From assembly GCF_011927765.1 (NCBI RefSeq), contig NZ_JAATJG010000003.1:186001-250000 (forward strand): a stretch of DNA of 64,000 nucleotides, read 5' to 3'. The DNA is from Wenyingzhuangia aestuarii (GTDB lineage Bacteria > Bacteroidota > Bacteroidia > Flavobacteriales > Flavobacteriaceae). Below the pieces are notes generated by a model. The model was not told where the DNA came from. It ran no database searches and saw only the letters and a program-made list of their open reading frames with translations. The translations under genes and the position numbers were made by a program. This document shows, in pieces, positions 1 through 9,017 of this stretch; the first letter of the stretch is position 1, and each line of letters starts with the position of its first letter.

Positions 1-63
1 TGAATTAATATCTGAGGTAGTAGACTCATTATAATATTTTATGGCTAATAGCCATAGCAACTG

Positions 64-103
64 GCTATTAGTGTTTTTATGCAAACACTAATAGCTTTTT
101 TAT
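64..103 (+). terminator. Rho-independent terminator upstream of obg
   Basis: A 13-bp perfect stem (GCTATTAGTGTTT with AAACACTAATAGC, loop TTATGC) is followed by TTTTTTAT. It probably ends the gene to the left of the window. A second small self-complementary stretch (TGGCTAATAGCCA, about 42-54) lies just before it and could form a competing hairpin. Confidence 0.75.
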
Positions 104-119
104 TTTATTACTCATTTGC

Positions 120-147
120 TAACGGCAAAAGCCAATAGCCAACAGCT
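120..147. repeat. Degenerate heptamer tract
   Basis: Four consecutive 7-mers read TAACGGC, AAAAGCC, AATAGCC and AACAGCT, just ahead of the obg start codon. The words GGCTAAT and GGCTATT occur again in the hairpins at 42-95. Two other intergenic tracts in the window (31499 and 45689) share the 7-bp phase but not the sequence. Confidence 0.5.
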
Positions 148-153
148 ACAATC

Positions 154-1155
154 ATGACGGACGGAAATTTTATTGACTATATTAAAATATACGCTGCTTC
201 TGGAAAAGGAGGACAGGGTTCTATGCACTTACATAGAGAAAAATTTGTTGAAAAAGGAGGACCCGATGGAGGTGATGGTGGACGTGGTGGTCACGTAATT
301 TTACGTGGAAACAAAGAAATGTGGACCCTGCATCATTTGCGTTTTTTAAAACACTCTAGAGCAGGTCACGGTGGTTCTGGTAGCGCTAGTAGAAGTACCG
401 GTGCAGATGGTGAAGACAAATATTTAGAAGTTCCTTTAGGTACTATTGTACGTGATGCGGATACTCAAGAAATTTTGTTTGAAATTACAGATCATGGAGA
501 AGAGGTTATTTTATGTGAAGGTGGTAAAGGTGGTTTAGGAAACTGGCACTTTAAAAGCTCAACCAATCAAACTCCAAGGTATGCACAACCAGGAATGCCT
601 ATTGTTGATGGATGGTTTCAAATTGAGTTAAAAATATTAGCCGATGTTGGTTTGGTTGGATTTCCTAACGCAGGAAAATCTACTTTGCTATCTGTAGTTA
701 CAGCAGCAAAACCAAAAATTGCTGATTATGCATTTACAACTCTAAAGCCAAATGTTGGAATTGTAGATTACAGAAACTACCAAAGTTTTGTAATGGCAGA
801 TATTCCAGGAATTATTGAAGGAGCTAACGAAGGTAAAGGATTAGGGCATTATTTTTTACGTCATATAGAACGTAACTCTACCCTATTGTTTATGATTCCT
901 GCAGATTCTGATGATATTAGAACTGATTATAAAATTCTTTTAAACGAATTAGAATTACACAATCCTGAATTACTACATAAAGACCGATTGCTTGCAATTA
1001 CAAAGTCTGACATGTTAGACGATGAATTAAAAGAAGAAATGGAACAGGAGCTTCCTGAAGGAATTAAAACCTTGTTTATATCTTCTGTTGCTAACATAGG
1101 TATTACAGAGTTAAAAGATGAACTTTGGACTATGATTAACAAAGAAGTTAAATAA
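154..1155 (+). CDS. obg: GTPase Obg/CgtA
   Basis: Obg-family GTPase associated with the large ribosomal subunit, involved in ribosome assembly and stress signalling in the cytoplasm. The first ~158 residues are the glycine-rich Obg fold (motifs such as [12 protein letters not shown]). The G domain follows, with P-loop GFPNAGKS, switch region DIPG and base-specificity motif TKSD near the C-terminus. At 333 aa it lacks the C-terminal OCT extension of some Obg proteins, which is usual in Bacteroidota. The ATG at 154 starts the conserved N-terminus. The gene stands alone between two hairpin terminators. Confidence 0.97.
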   Translation: MTDGNFIDYIKIYAASGKGGQGSMHLHREKFVEKGGPDGGDGGRGGHVILRGNKEMWTLHHLRFLKHSRAGHGGSGSASRSTGADGEDKYLEVPLGTIVRDADTQEILFEITDHGEEVILCEGGKGGLGNWHFKSSTNQTPRYAQPGMPIVDGWFQIELKILADVGLVGFPNAGKSTLLSVVTAAKPKIADYAFTTLKPNVGIVDYRNYQSFVMADIPGIIEGANEGKGLGHYFLRHIERNSTLLFMIPADSDDIRTDYKILLNELELHNPELLHKDRLLAITKSDMLDDELKEEMEQELPEGIKTLFISSVANIGITELKDELWTMINKEVK

Positions 1156-1158
1156 AAC

Positions 1159-1193
1159 AAAAAGCCCGATGTTAAAACATCGGGCTTTTTTTA
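1159..1193. terminator. Bidirectional terminator between obg and the OM barrel gene
   Basis: AAGCCCGATG and CATCGGGCTT form a 10-bp stem around TTAAAA, flanked by A-run and T-run, so it can act on both converging genes. Confidence 0.85.
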
Positions 1194-1207
1194 TGTGTTG
1201 TTATTTC

Positions 1208-1768
1208 TTACAAATTAATTCCTACAAACACTTGATACAAGGTATTAAAAGCATCTGTATCTTCATAAGCTGATGTTAATCCGTGGTAATATCTTACCCC
1301 AACAGTAACACCAGGATTAATTGCCAATCCAATACCTCCATTTACTCCAAAATCAAAAGTATTAGGTGCTGATGTTTGTGTAGAAGTTCCAAAAATTAAA
1401 TCCGTTTCTTCTTTTTTGTTAATGTTTACACCAAACTGAGGCCCTACTTCTACATATAAAGGTTTTGCAATATATCCTTTAAACATTAAGGGTACTTGAA
1501 TGTAATCCATTTTTACAGTTTTAGAAGCACCATCTTTAAATCCTAACTGAGAATACACAATCTCTGGCTGAAAAGAAAAGTGATCTGTAATTTCATGCTC
1601 TCCATATACACCAATATGAAATCCATTTCTGTTATCAACATTATCATCTGCTCTTAATGATGATAAGTTATAACCTGCTTTAATTCCAAAAAATGATTTA
1701 CCTTCATCATCTTGCGCAAAAGCAAATACTCCAACAAACAAGGCCAATACTAAAACTTTAACTTTCAT
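1208..1768 (-). CDS. Small outer-membrane beta-barrel protein (PorT/OMP_b-brl_2 type)
   Basis: A 186-aa protein with a cleavable signal peptide ending at FAFA-Q. Alternating hydrophobic strands follow, with features seen in the Bacteroidota porin-family barrels: GIKAGYNLSSL near the N-terminus, FSFQPEIVYSQLGF, and VEVGPQFGVNI in mid-protein. It ends in YQVFVGINL, compatible with a final membrane strand. It should sit in the outer membrane; its cargo or function is unknown. It is a single gene sharing a terminator with convergent obg. Family confidence is high, specific role none. Confidence 0.8.
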   Translation of the reverse strand: MKVKVLVLALFVGVFAFAQDDEGKSFFGIKAGYNLSSLRADDNVDNRNGFHIGVYGEHEITDHFSFQPEIVYSQLGFKDGASKTVKMDYIQVPLMFKGYIAKPLYVEVGPQFGVNINKKEETDLIFGTSTQTSAPNTFDFGVNGGIGLAINPGVTVGVRYYHGLTSAYEDTDAFNTLYQVFVGINL

Positions 1769-1826
1769 AATTTCTAAATTTATAGGTTAGTACTCTCATT
1801 AATCCAAAAAACATACCAAATCAACC

Positions 1827-3239
1827 TTACTTGTCAATAGGCACAACAATATGTACGGTAGTTCCTTTATCTAATTCTGAAGAAATTCGCAACTCTCCAC
1901 CAATGTAATTTACACGTTCTTTCATAAAACGTAAACCATTTCCAGTACCCTCTATGGTACTTGTTGCATTTTTAGGATCAAACCCTACTCCATCATCCTC
2001 TACTTTAATTTTTAAGTATGAATCTGTATGATCTAATGTAATTAAAATATAATCGGATTCTGAGTACTTTAATGCATTGTTTACAGCCTCTTGCACTACT
2101 CTATAGATGTTTACCTCTACATTGTTTTCTAAACGCTTATCAAACTCAGATATGTTTTCGTACAATACTTTGTGTCCTGTAAAATTACCTACCATATTAC
2201 TCATTTTTCGAATGGCTGATGCCACTCCATGATCTGTTAATTCAGGCGGAGCTAAACTAAAAGTAACAGCTCTAACATCTTTAATTAACTGTCCAAAAAC
2301 CTCTTTTAAAGACGTTAAACTTTCATCTGCTTTTTCTTGATTGGTTAAATCTATTCCATCAATATTAAAACGCAAAGCTGTTAGCATTTGACCAATTCCA
2401 TCGTGTATATCTTTCGCAATACGTTTACGTTCGTCTTCCTGAGCAGTCATAATTTGTTGCGATAAATCTTTTTGAGATTGCACTTCTGCCACAAATTTAT
2501 TTCTACTAACACGTTGCATTTCTAAACCAGCGTGCTTACGCTTGGTAATATCATGACAAACAATTAACCTACGCTTAGAGTTTTTAAGATTATCCATATT
2601 AATAATAGACATTTCAATCCAAAAAATATCTCCTTTATGGTTGGTTAATCGCAACTCTTTGTTTACCAACTCACCAGTAGCTGTACTTAAAATTTTACGA
2701 ATTCTATGATGCTGATTGTGTTTATAGGTAAGTACTTCTTCAAACTTTCTAAACGTTAAATCTTCTTTGTGCCCTAAATACTCTTCAAACTTTTTACTGA
2801 TGTAAGCAATTCTATTCTCATCTGTGATAGTTGCATACAACACAGCATTATTCACTGCAAAATTTAATTCTCTAAAACGAAGTAAAGTGTTTTCTCTTGA
2901 TGACAAAGGTCTGTCCGTATTATGAACATTGTTTTTAATAGCTAATAAATCTGTAATTAAATCTAAATAGCTAATATATGTGGGTCTAATTAGTTTAAAC
3001 AAAATCCACCCTAAATATCCCATTACAAAAATGGAAATCAAAGCTAAATTTCGTTTTAAATCGCTTATATCCTCTTTAGTCATTAAGACCGTATTCTCCT
3101 CAGAAAGTTGATTTTGTATGACGTAACTCATTACCACCACCACCACAAACAACAGGAAAAATGCTCCTGATATTTTGGATCTTCTTCTTTGTAAGAGTGA
3201 TCGCTCCCTATCTGATAAATACGTATCTAATAAACCCAT
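1827..3239 (-). CDS. Membrane histidine kinase with PAS domain, HisKA_3 (NarX/DesK-like)
   Basis: Sensor kinase of 470 aa. Two membrane helices (about residues 24-41 and 64-85) enclose a very short periplasmic loop. A PAS-like domain follows at about 125-235. The HisKA_3 dimerisation box is at 272-290, with phospho-acceptor His279 in KDIHDGIGQ. The ATPase domain has N-box VVQEAVNNALKYS (381-393), DDGVGFDP (415-422) and GTGNGLRFMKERV (431-443). Kinases of this class pair with LuxR-type response regulators; one is encoded divergently at 4008. It lies 4 bp downstream of the DUF4202 gene on the same strand, so the two are probably co-transcribed. Confidence 0.92.
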   Translation of the reverse strand: MGLLDTYLSDRERSLLQRRRSKISGAFFLLFVVVVVMSYVIQNQLSEENTVLMTKEDISDLKRNLALISIFVMGYLGWILFKLIRPTYISYLDLITDLLAIKNNVHNTDRPLSSRENTLLRFRELNFAVNNAVLYATITDENRIAYISKKFEEYLGHKEDLTFRKFEEVLTYKHNQHHRIRKILSTATGELVNKELRLTNHKGDIFWIEMSIINMDNLKNSKRRLIVCHDITKRKHAGLEMQRVSRNKFVAEVQSQKDLSQQIMTAQEDERKRIAKDIHDGIGQMLTALRFNIDGIDLTNQEKADESLTSLKEVFGQLIKDVRAVTFSLAPPELTDHGVASAIRKMSNMVGNFTGHKVLYENISEFDKRLENNVEVNIYRVVQEAVNNALKYSESDYILITLDHTDSYLKIKVEDDGVGFDPKNATSTIEGTGNGLRFMKERVNYIGGELRISSELDKGTTVHIVVPIDK

Positions 3240-3243
3240 ATTA

Positions 3244-3819
3244 TTATGCTAATGCTTTTTGAACTATAGCTAAACCTGTAGCAGAAAATGGTAATTGCAT
3301 AGCTGCTTCGTGTCCTTTTTCAGACATTTTACCCCAAGTTTTCTGAACAATATCAACCATTTTTTCTTCGCTATGTTTGGCAGCAAATCCATCAAAATAA
3401 AACTCTAGAAAAACTAAACAAATTACATCTTCTAATGCCTGAGTTAATTCATTTTTCTTTAGTTGTTTCTTTAACAACATCATTTTTACTTCTTCTATTA
3501 CTTCTTGCTCATAACCTACAGAACTTAAAATTTCTTCAGCTTTTTGAGCGTGTAATTTTTTCAATTCGTTTCTCCAAGTTAAATAACCTGGTCTATCCAT
3601 AGGATATGAATCTCTAGGTATTTCCCATCTGCAAATATGCTGACATCTAGCGGCTAATTTTAAAGACTCTGGAGCATCTGGCATAAAAACCTCCAACCTA
3701 TCAGTCATTCTTACTCCATATATATATTCTTTAGCATAGGTTTCTCCGTTAAAGACCTCTTTGTTAGGGTCTTTTTTATTTGCCTCATCAAACTTTGCTA
3801 TTGCATTTTGGTATCTCAT
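3244..3819 (-). CDS. DUF4202 family protein
   Basis: A 191-aa soluble protein recognisable as DUF4202. It has the conserved segment RCQHICRWEIPRDSYPMDR around residues 58-76, followed by a helical region rich in Lys and Leu. The arrangement of His, Glu and Asp residues recalls HD-domain-like helical folds, but no function is established. It is the first gene of a probable two-gene operon with the histidine kinase at 1827. Its start codon faces the response regulator gene across a 188-bp intergenic region. Confidence 0.8.
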   Translation of the reverse strand: MRYQNAIAKFDEANKKDPNKEVFNGETYAKEYIYGVRMTDRLEVFMPDAPESLKLAARCQHICRWEIPRDSYPMDRPGYLTWRNELKKLHAQKAEEILSSVGYEQEVIEEVKMMLLKKQLKKNELTQALEDVICLVFLEFYFDGFAAKHSEEKMVDIVQKTWGKMSEKGHEAAMQLPFSATGLAIVQKALA

Positions 3820-3923
3820 ATCGTCCTATTTTACTAACTATTAAATAACTTATTTTAGCAAAGTTCGTTAAAAAGCAACAAACTATACTGCTAAAGTATA
3901 ACATATAGTAGTGATTCAAAAAA

Positions 3924-3972
3924 TTACGTAGTTTTTTTGTGTTTTTACGTATTTTCGTTGTAGTTTTACGTA
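3924..3972. promoter_or_regulatory. Three phased TTACGTA sites
   Basis: TTACGTA occurs at 3924-3930, 3945-3951 and 3966-3972, exactly 21 bp apart, each containing the palindrome TACGTA and flanked by T-rich DNA. Two helical turns of spacing puts all three on one face of the DNA. They lie between the divergent DUF4202-kinase operon and the response regulator gene, 36-84 bp before the latter. An imperfect inverted repeat TATACT/AGTATA (3884-3900) lies beside them. This looks like a cooperative operator; the binding protein is not known. Confidence 0.6.
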
Positions 3973-4007
3973 AAGTTTTATTAAGTATCTGATATTATAT
4001 TATTTAA

Positions 4008-4676
4008 ATGAATCAAATTAACATTCTACTGGTTGATGACCACTTGCTTGTAAGAAATGGATTACGATCTTTATTAGAAAGTGAGCCCAATTTTACTGTT
4101 GTAGGAGAAGGAACTAATGGGCAAGAAGGAGTTGATTTAACATTAGAATTAAACCCAGATATCTTAATTATTGATGTAAGAATGCCAATTATGAACGGAA
4201 TTGAAGCCGTTGCAAAACTTACAGAATTGGGTACATCTACAAGATCTATTATTCTATCTATGCACGACTCTGAGGAGTATATTTTAAAAGCTATTTCTGC
4301 AGGTGCTAGCGGATATTTATTAAAAGACACTAACAAAGACGAGTTTGTAAAAGCCATTACTAGTGTACATGGTGGAGGAAAATACTTTAGTGGAGACACT
4401 ACAGATGCTATTGTAAAAAGCTTAATTAATGGAGTTGGAAGTCAGACTAAACCTAGCCCAATTCATTCTTCAACTTCTGAAGTTTCTAAATTAACTAAAA
4501 AAGAATCTGAAATTCTAGAATTTATTCTAAACGGATTTACCAACTTAGAAATTGCAGAAAAACTAGGAAAAAGTAAACGTACTATTGAAACACATCGTTT
4601 TAACTTGATGAAAAAACTAGACGTTAAAAACTTAGTAGAGCTATCTAAAAAAGCTCAAGAATTAGGTTTCCAATAA
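4008..4676 (+). CDS. LuxR/NarL-family response regulator
   Basis: DNA-binding response regulator of 222 aa. The receiver domain (1-120) has acidic pocket Asp10/Asp11, phospho-acceptor Asp56 in LIIDVRMP and the conserved Lys in YLLKD. After a linker, the LuxR-type HTH occupies about 158-220, including LTKKESEILEFILNGFTNLEIAE and the recognition helix SKRTIETHRFNLMKKL. It is the likely partner of the HisKA_3 kinase encoded divergently at 1827. The three TTACGTA sites in its upstream region suggest autoregulation or shared control, which is inference. Confidence 0.93.
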   Translation: MNQINILLVDDHLLVRNGLRSLLESEPNFTVVGEGTNGQEGVDLTLELNPDILIIDVRMPIMNGIEAVAKLTELGTSTRSIILSMHDSEEYILKAISAGASGYLLKDTNKDEFVKAITSVHGGGKYFSGDTTDAIVKSLINGVGSQTKPSPIHSSTSEVSKLTKKESEILEFILNGFTNLEIAEKLGKSKRTIETHRFNLMKKLDVKNLVELSKKAQELGFQ

Positions 4677-4724
4677 ATCAGATTATTTTAATAACTTTAG
4701 TAAGAAAAAGAAATTTGACTTGCT

Positions 4725-6260
4725 ATGTTAGAAAAAGTTTACGCTGCTGCCTTTTTAGGAGTGGATGCCACTATTATTACCATTGAAGTAAATATAGACA
4801 AAGGAGTTGGCTATCATTTAGTAGGATTACCAGACAATGCTGTTAAAGAAAGTAATTTTAGAATTCACGCTGCATTAAAAAACAACAACCTTCATTTTCC
4901 GGGAAAAAAAATTACCATTAACATGGCTCCTGCCGATATGCGTAAAGAAGGTACTTCTTACGATATTTCTTTAGCTGTAGGAATATTAGCAGCATCTAAA
5001 CAAGTAAATTCAGAAAAGTTAAAAGAGTATATTATTATGGGTGAACTTTCTTTAGACGGAAGTTTACAATCTATAAAAGGAGTTTTACCCATTGCTATTG
5101 AAGCCAAAAAACAAGGCTTTAAAGGAATTATTCTGCCTGTAGAAAATGCTAAGGAAGCTGCTTTAATTGATGATTTTGAAGTTTACGGATTACAAAACCT
5201 AAAAGAAGTAACTGACTTTTTAGATGATACAGCCATTTTTACTCCTCTGTTATTTGATACTCAAAAATATCTAAACGAAATAGAAAACAAGTTTAGTTAT
5301 GATTTTATGGATGTGAAAGGACAAGAATCTGTAAAAAGAGCTTTGGAAATTGCAGCATCTGGCGGACATAATGTTTTATTAATTGGTCCTCCCGGATCTG
5401 GAAAAACTATGTTAGCTAAAAGACTTCCAAGCATATTACCCTCTATGTCTTTACACGAAGCTATAGAAACCACCAAAATACATTCCGTAGCTGGTAATAC
5501 TAAAAACAAAGAAGGTTTAATTTTAGAACGTCCTTTTAGAGCTCCACACCATACAGTTTCTGACGTTGCCTTAGTAGGCGGAGGACAATACCCACAACCA
5601 GGGGAAATATCTTTGGCACATAATGGAGTTTTGTTTTTAGATGAATTGCCTGAATTTAAAAGAAGTGTTTTAGAAGTAATGAGACAACCTTTAGAAGATA
5701 GAGAAGTTACTATTTCTAGAGCTAAATTTACCATTACCTATCCTAGTAGCTTTATGTTAATGGCTAGTATGAATCCATCACCTAGTGGAGATTTTATAAA
5801 CGATGACAATAAAATACAATCATCTTCATTGGAAGTGAAGAAATATCTAAATAAAATATCAGGTCCGCTATTAGATAGAATTGACTTACATATAGAAGTG
5901 AATCCGGTTCCTTTTGATAAGTTAAGCAATGAAATTCCTGCAGAATCAAGCAAATCTATCAAAGAAAGAGTGCAAAAAGCTAGAAATATTCAGACCAAAA
6001 GATATGCCGACAAAGACAACATTCACTACAATGCACAAATGGATGTAAAGCAAATAAAACAATATTGTAAATTAACTTCTGAAACTAAAAACCTATTAAA
6101 AAAGGCCATGGAATCTTTAAATCTATCTGCTAGAGCTTATGACAGAATTTTAAAAGTTAGTAGAACTATTGCCGATTTAGACAGCTCTGAAAACATACAA
6201 TCTCAACATATTGCAGAAGCTATTCAATACCGAAGTTTAGACAGAGAACATTGGATTTAA
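4725..6260 (+). CDS. YifB/ComM-type Mg-chelatase-like AAA ATPase
   Basis: A 511-aa YifB family protein related to ComM, the helicase that promotes branch migration during natural transformation in other bacteria. The N-terminal LonC-like domain (about 1-170) begins with the family hallmark MLEKVYAAAFLGVDA. The AAA core has Walker A GPPGSGKT (221-228) and Walker B VLFLDELPEF (about 302). A C-terminal Mg-chelatase domain follows, with LNLSARAYDRILKVSRTIADL. It follows the response regulator after 48 bp and overlaps the convergent transporter gene by 4 bp. Confidence 0.93.
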   Translation: MLEKVYAAAFLGVDATIITIEVNIDKGVGYHLVGLPDNAVKESNFRIHAALKNNNLHFPGKKITINMAPADMRKEGTSYDISLAVGILAASKQVNSEKLKEYIIMGELSLDGSLQSIKGVLPIAIEAKKQGFKGIILPVENAKEAALIDDFEVYGLQNLKEVTDFLDDTAIFTPLLFDTQKYLNEIENKFSYDFMDVKGQESVKRALEIAASGGHNVLLIGPPGSGKTMLAKRLPSILPSMSLHEAIETTKIHSVAGNTKNKEGLILERPFRAPHHTVSDVALVGGGQYPQPGEISLAHNGVLFLDELPEFKRSVLEVMRQPLEDREVTISRAKFTITYPSSFMLMASMNPSPSGDFINDDNKIQSSSLEVKKYLNKISGPLLDRIDLHIEVNPVPFDKLSNEIPAESSKSIKERVQKARNIQTKRYADKDNIHYNAQMDVKQIKQYCKLTSETKNLLKKAMESLNLSARAYDRILKVSRTIADLDSSENIQSQHIAEAIQYRSLDREHWI

Positions 6261-7105
6261 GACTCACTTTTTTTTCGTTTTAAATACACATTGTAAATTA
6301 AACTAATCATAATTAACAAAACACCTAAAAGAGTCCACAAATTATAGGTTTCTTTATACCAAAAGGCACCAATTAAAATCATAAAAACCACTTCTAAGTA
6401 CTTTAAAGGAGCAATTACATTGGTTTCATAAGACTGGAACGCTTTAGTTAAATACAATTGTCCCACATATCCAAAAACCCCCAAACTAAGCAACAACCAC
6501 CACTCTAGCATATTTGGATCTTTCCAATGATTGATTGACATTACTCCTCCAAAAACAAAGGCCATTACCATAAAGTAGTTAATAATAACAAGTGGATTTT
6601 CTGAATTTCCAATTTTTCGAATCAACACAAAAATTAACCTTAAAAAAATAGCAGAAAGTAGTATAAAAATTAACCCTAGAGAATTAACATCTACACCAAA
6701 ACCTTTAATAATTAAAACTCCAACAAAGGCCACTAAAAACAAAAACCATTGCATGGGTTTAATTTTTTCTTTCAAGAAAATATATGCTAAAATTGCCGCA
6801 AAAATAGGCGAGGTATATCTTAAAGTAACAGCAGTACCTAAAGCTAAATAATTTAAAGATTGAAAAAAACATGTTAACGAAATTACACCTGCTAAACCTC
6901 TAAGTAATAACCATTTTTTGTTGTTACCAAAAATTGGAATCTTCTGTTCTATAATTAATGGAACGGTAAAAAACAAAGTCCCTATAGACCTAAAAAACAC
7001 AATTTGATAGGCACTAAAATCGTTTAAATACTTTACTACAGTGTTCATTAATGAAAATGCAATTACACTAAAAATCATGTAAAAAATTGCTTTTGAGCTT
7101 TTCAT
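6257..7105 (-). CDS. DMT-superfamily (EamA) transporter
   Basis: Inner-membrane protein of 282 aa with about ten hydrophobic helices arranged as two EamA repeats of five, the layout of drug/metabolite exporters. The first repeat begins KAIFYMIFSVIAFSLMNTVVKYL and includes VFFRSIGTLFF. The end of the first repeat carries LRYTSPIFAAILAYIFLKE, a common EamA motif, and the second ends with VVFMILIGAFWYKE. The substrate cannot be told from sequence. The C-terminus is basic and probably cytoplasmic. It converges on yifB with a 4-bp overlap. Confidence 0.88.
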   Translation of the reverse strand: MKSSKAIFYMIFSVIAFSLMNTVVKYLNDFSAYQIVFFRSIGTLFFTVPLIIEQKIPIFGNNKKWLLLRGLAGVISLTCFFQSLNYLALGTAVTLRYTSPIFAAILAYIFLKEKIKPMQWFLFLVAFVGVLIIKGFGVDVNSLGLIFILLSAIFLRLIFVLIRKIGNSENPLVIINYFMVMAFVFGGVMSINHWKDPNMLEWWLLLSLGVFGYVGQLYLTKAFQSYETNVIAPLKYLEVVFMILIGAFWYKETYNLWTLLGVLLIMISLIYNVYLKRKKSES

Positions 7106-7306
7106 AAAAAAGTATTTTATTGTTTAAACTAATAAGAGTGTATAAAAATAGTATTTAAAAAAACTTTAAATGCTTAAATATTCATTTAATCTACTAGGTA
7201 TACACCTAAAAACTCAACAAAAAAAGTGAGGTTTCCACCCTTTTAAAACGTTATAAAAACACATAAACCAAAAAGACACTTTATAGAAAAGTTTAGACAA
7301 AGAACA

Positions 7307-9016
7307 TTGGTTTTCAATTTTATAAAATACTATCTTTATTTTAACATAATACCCCCTAAAGAACCCATTAAATTGAAATATATCAAACTGCAGTCATGCA
7401 CAATACTAACAACTGGTGTTATTAGCATACTTATAGGTTCTACTGTGCTACTTGGCTGGTTTTTAAAAAAAACCGAAATAGTACAAATAAATCCTGCATT
7501 TGCCCCAATGCAATTTAATACAGCACTAGGTTTTACACTAGCAGGAATAAGCATTTTAATGGTTTATTTTAACCAATGCACTAAAGCAAGAATATGTACC
7601 GCTCTTGTAGGACTTATTGGATTTATTACTCTTTTGGAATATCTATTTTCTATCAATTTGTTTTTGGATGAATTGTTTATGAAACATTATATCACCCTAA
7701 AAACATCAAATCCGGGGAGAATGGCTCCCAACACAGCTCTATGTTTTACACTTACAGCACTTTCTATATTTTACATAAATACACGTTCTAGAATAAATAT
7801 TAGCTCTTTAATTGGCTCTTTAATTTTTGGTTTAGGACTTACTGCTTTTGTTGGTTATTACATAAATACAGATCTTACTTATGCTTGGGGTTATTTTACA
7901 CAAATGGCCATTCACACAGCATTTGGCTTTATGTTTATTGGTATTGGGGTTTCTTTTTTAAGTTGGAAAGCTACTAACAGAATTCTAGGACAATCAAAAA
8001 CATCATCTTTACTAGGTTATTTAATAGCCATACCAATTACCATTCTATTAATTGACATAAACTCTCCTTTAGGTATTGGAGTTGGTACACTGTATGTAAT
8101 ATTAGTTTTATTAGGTTGGTTTATTGACCTGCAGAAAATTACAATTTATTTAGCCTTAGTTGCAACACTTTTAATACTTATAGGTTATAAAAATTCTCCT
8201 ACAGGTAACCAAGAATGGATGGCTATAATCAATAGAAGCCTCTCAATTATATCTGTATGGATTGTTGCTATATTACTTTACAACATTAAGAAAAACAGCA
8301 ATCTATTTAGAAAAAACACAGAAGATTACACTAAAACGTTAGAACTTAAAAACAAAGAATTAGAACAGTTTGTTTACATTTCGTCTCATGATTTACAAGA
8401 ACCCTTAAAAGTAATTAGTTCTTTTACATCTCTTTTAGAACTAGAGCACCAAAAAAAATTAGATGATGAAGCCAACTTTTATATTGCATCTATAAAGCAA
8501 TCTTGCACAAAAATGAGTAGCCTAATTAATGGTTTACTAAATTATGGAAGAATTGGAGCAAACCACGAAAGAACATTGGTAGACTGTAATCAAATTTTGA
8601 ATGATGTAACAGAGAGCATAACACCTCTTATTAAAGAAAAAAACGCTGAACTAATCGTAAAAAAACTACCTAGACTACACGCTAACCAAAATGATTTATT
8701 TCTATTGTTTCAGAATTTAATTACAAATGCAATTAAATTCCAAGCTCCCAACACAATACCTAAAATAAAAATTGATAGCAAAGAAGAATTAAGCCATTGG
8801 AGAATATCTGTTGAGGATAACGGAATAGGAATTGAAAAAGAGCATTTAAATAAAATTTTTCTTATCTTTAAAAGACTGCACAATGTTGACGAATACGAAG
8901 GCATTGGTGTAGGATTAGCTCAATGCTCAAAAATTGTAGAACAACATAACGGACAAATCTGGGCAACTTCAACCCCTCAAAAAGGAAGTGTTTTCCATTT
9001 TACCCTAAAAAAATAA
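7307..9016 (+). CDS. Multi-TM sensor histidine kinase
   Basis: Sensor kinase of about 569 aa with an N-terminal membrane region of eight or more helices (about 30-325). A HisKA box follows with His361 in YISSHDLQEPLK, then an ATPase domain with NLITNAIKF, DNGIGIEKEH and GIGVGLAQCSKIVE. The kinase core is of the type that partners with stand-alone receivers. Three membrane segments carry a repeated motif: FAPMQFNTALGFTLAG, MAPNTALCFTLTA and MAIHTAFGFMFIG. The next segment (NSPLGIGVGTLYVILVLLGW) is a recurring sensor module in kinases and cyclases. No ATG exists near the N-terminus; TTG at 7307 or a TTG at about 7373 must serve as start, so the exact N-terminus is uncertain. Confidence 0.88.
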   Translation: MVFNFIKYYLYFNIIPPKEPIKLKYIKLQSCTILTTGVISILIGSTVLLGWFLKKTEIVQINPAFAPMQFNTALGFTLAGISILMVYFNQCTKARICTALVGLIGFITLLEYLFSINLFLDELFMKHYITLKTSNPGRMAPNTALCFTLTALSIFYINTRSRINISSLIGSLIFGLGLTAFVGYYINTDLTYAWGYFTQMAIHTAFGFMFIGIGVSFLSWKATNRILGQSKTSSLLGYLIAIPITILLIDINSPLGIGVGTLYVILVLLGWFIDLQKITIYLALVATLLILIGYKNSPTGNQEWMAIINRSLSIISVWIVAILLYNIKKNSNLFRKNTEDYTKTLELKNKELEQFVYISSHDLQEPLKVISSFTSLLELEHQKKLDDEANFYIASIKQSCTKMSSLINGLLNYGRIGANHERTLVDCNQILNDVTESITPLIKEKNAELIVKKLPRLHANQNDLFLLFQNLITNAIKFQAPNTIPKIKIDSKEELSHWRISVEDNGIGIEKEHLNKIFLIFKRLHNVDEYEGIGVGLAQCSKIVEQHNGQIWATSTPQKGSVFHFTLKK

Positions 9017-9017
9017 C

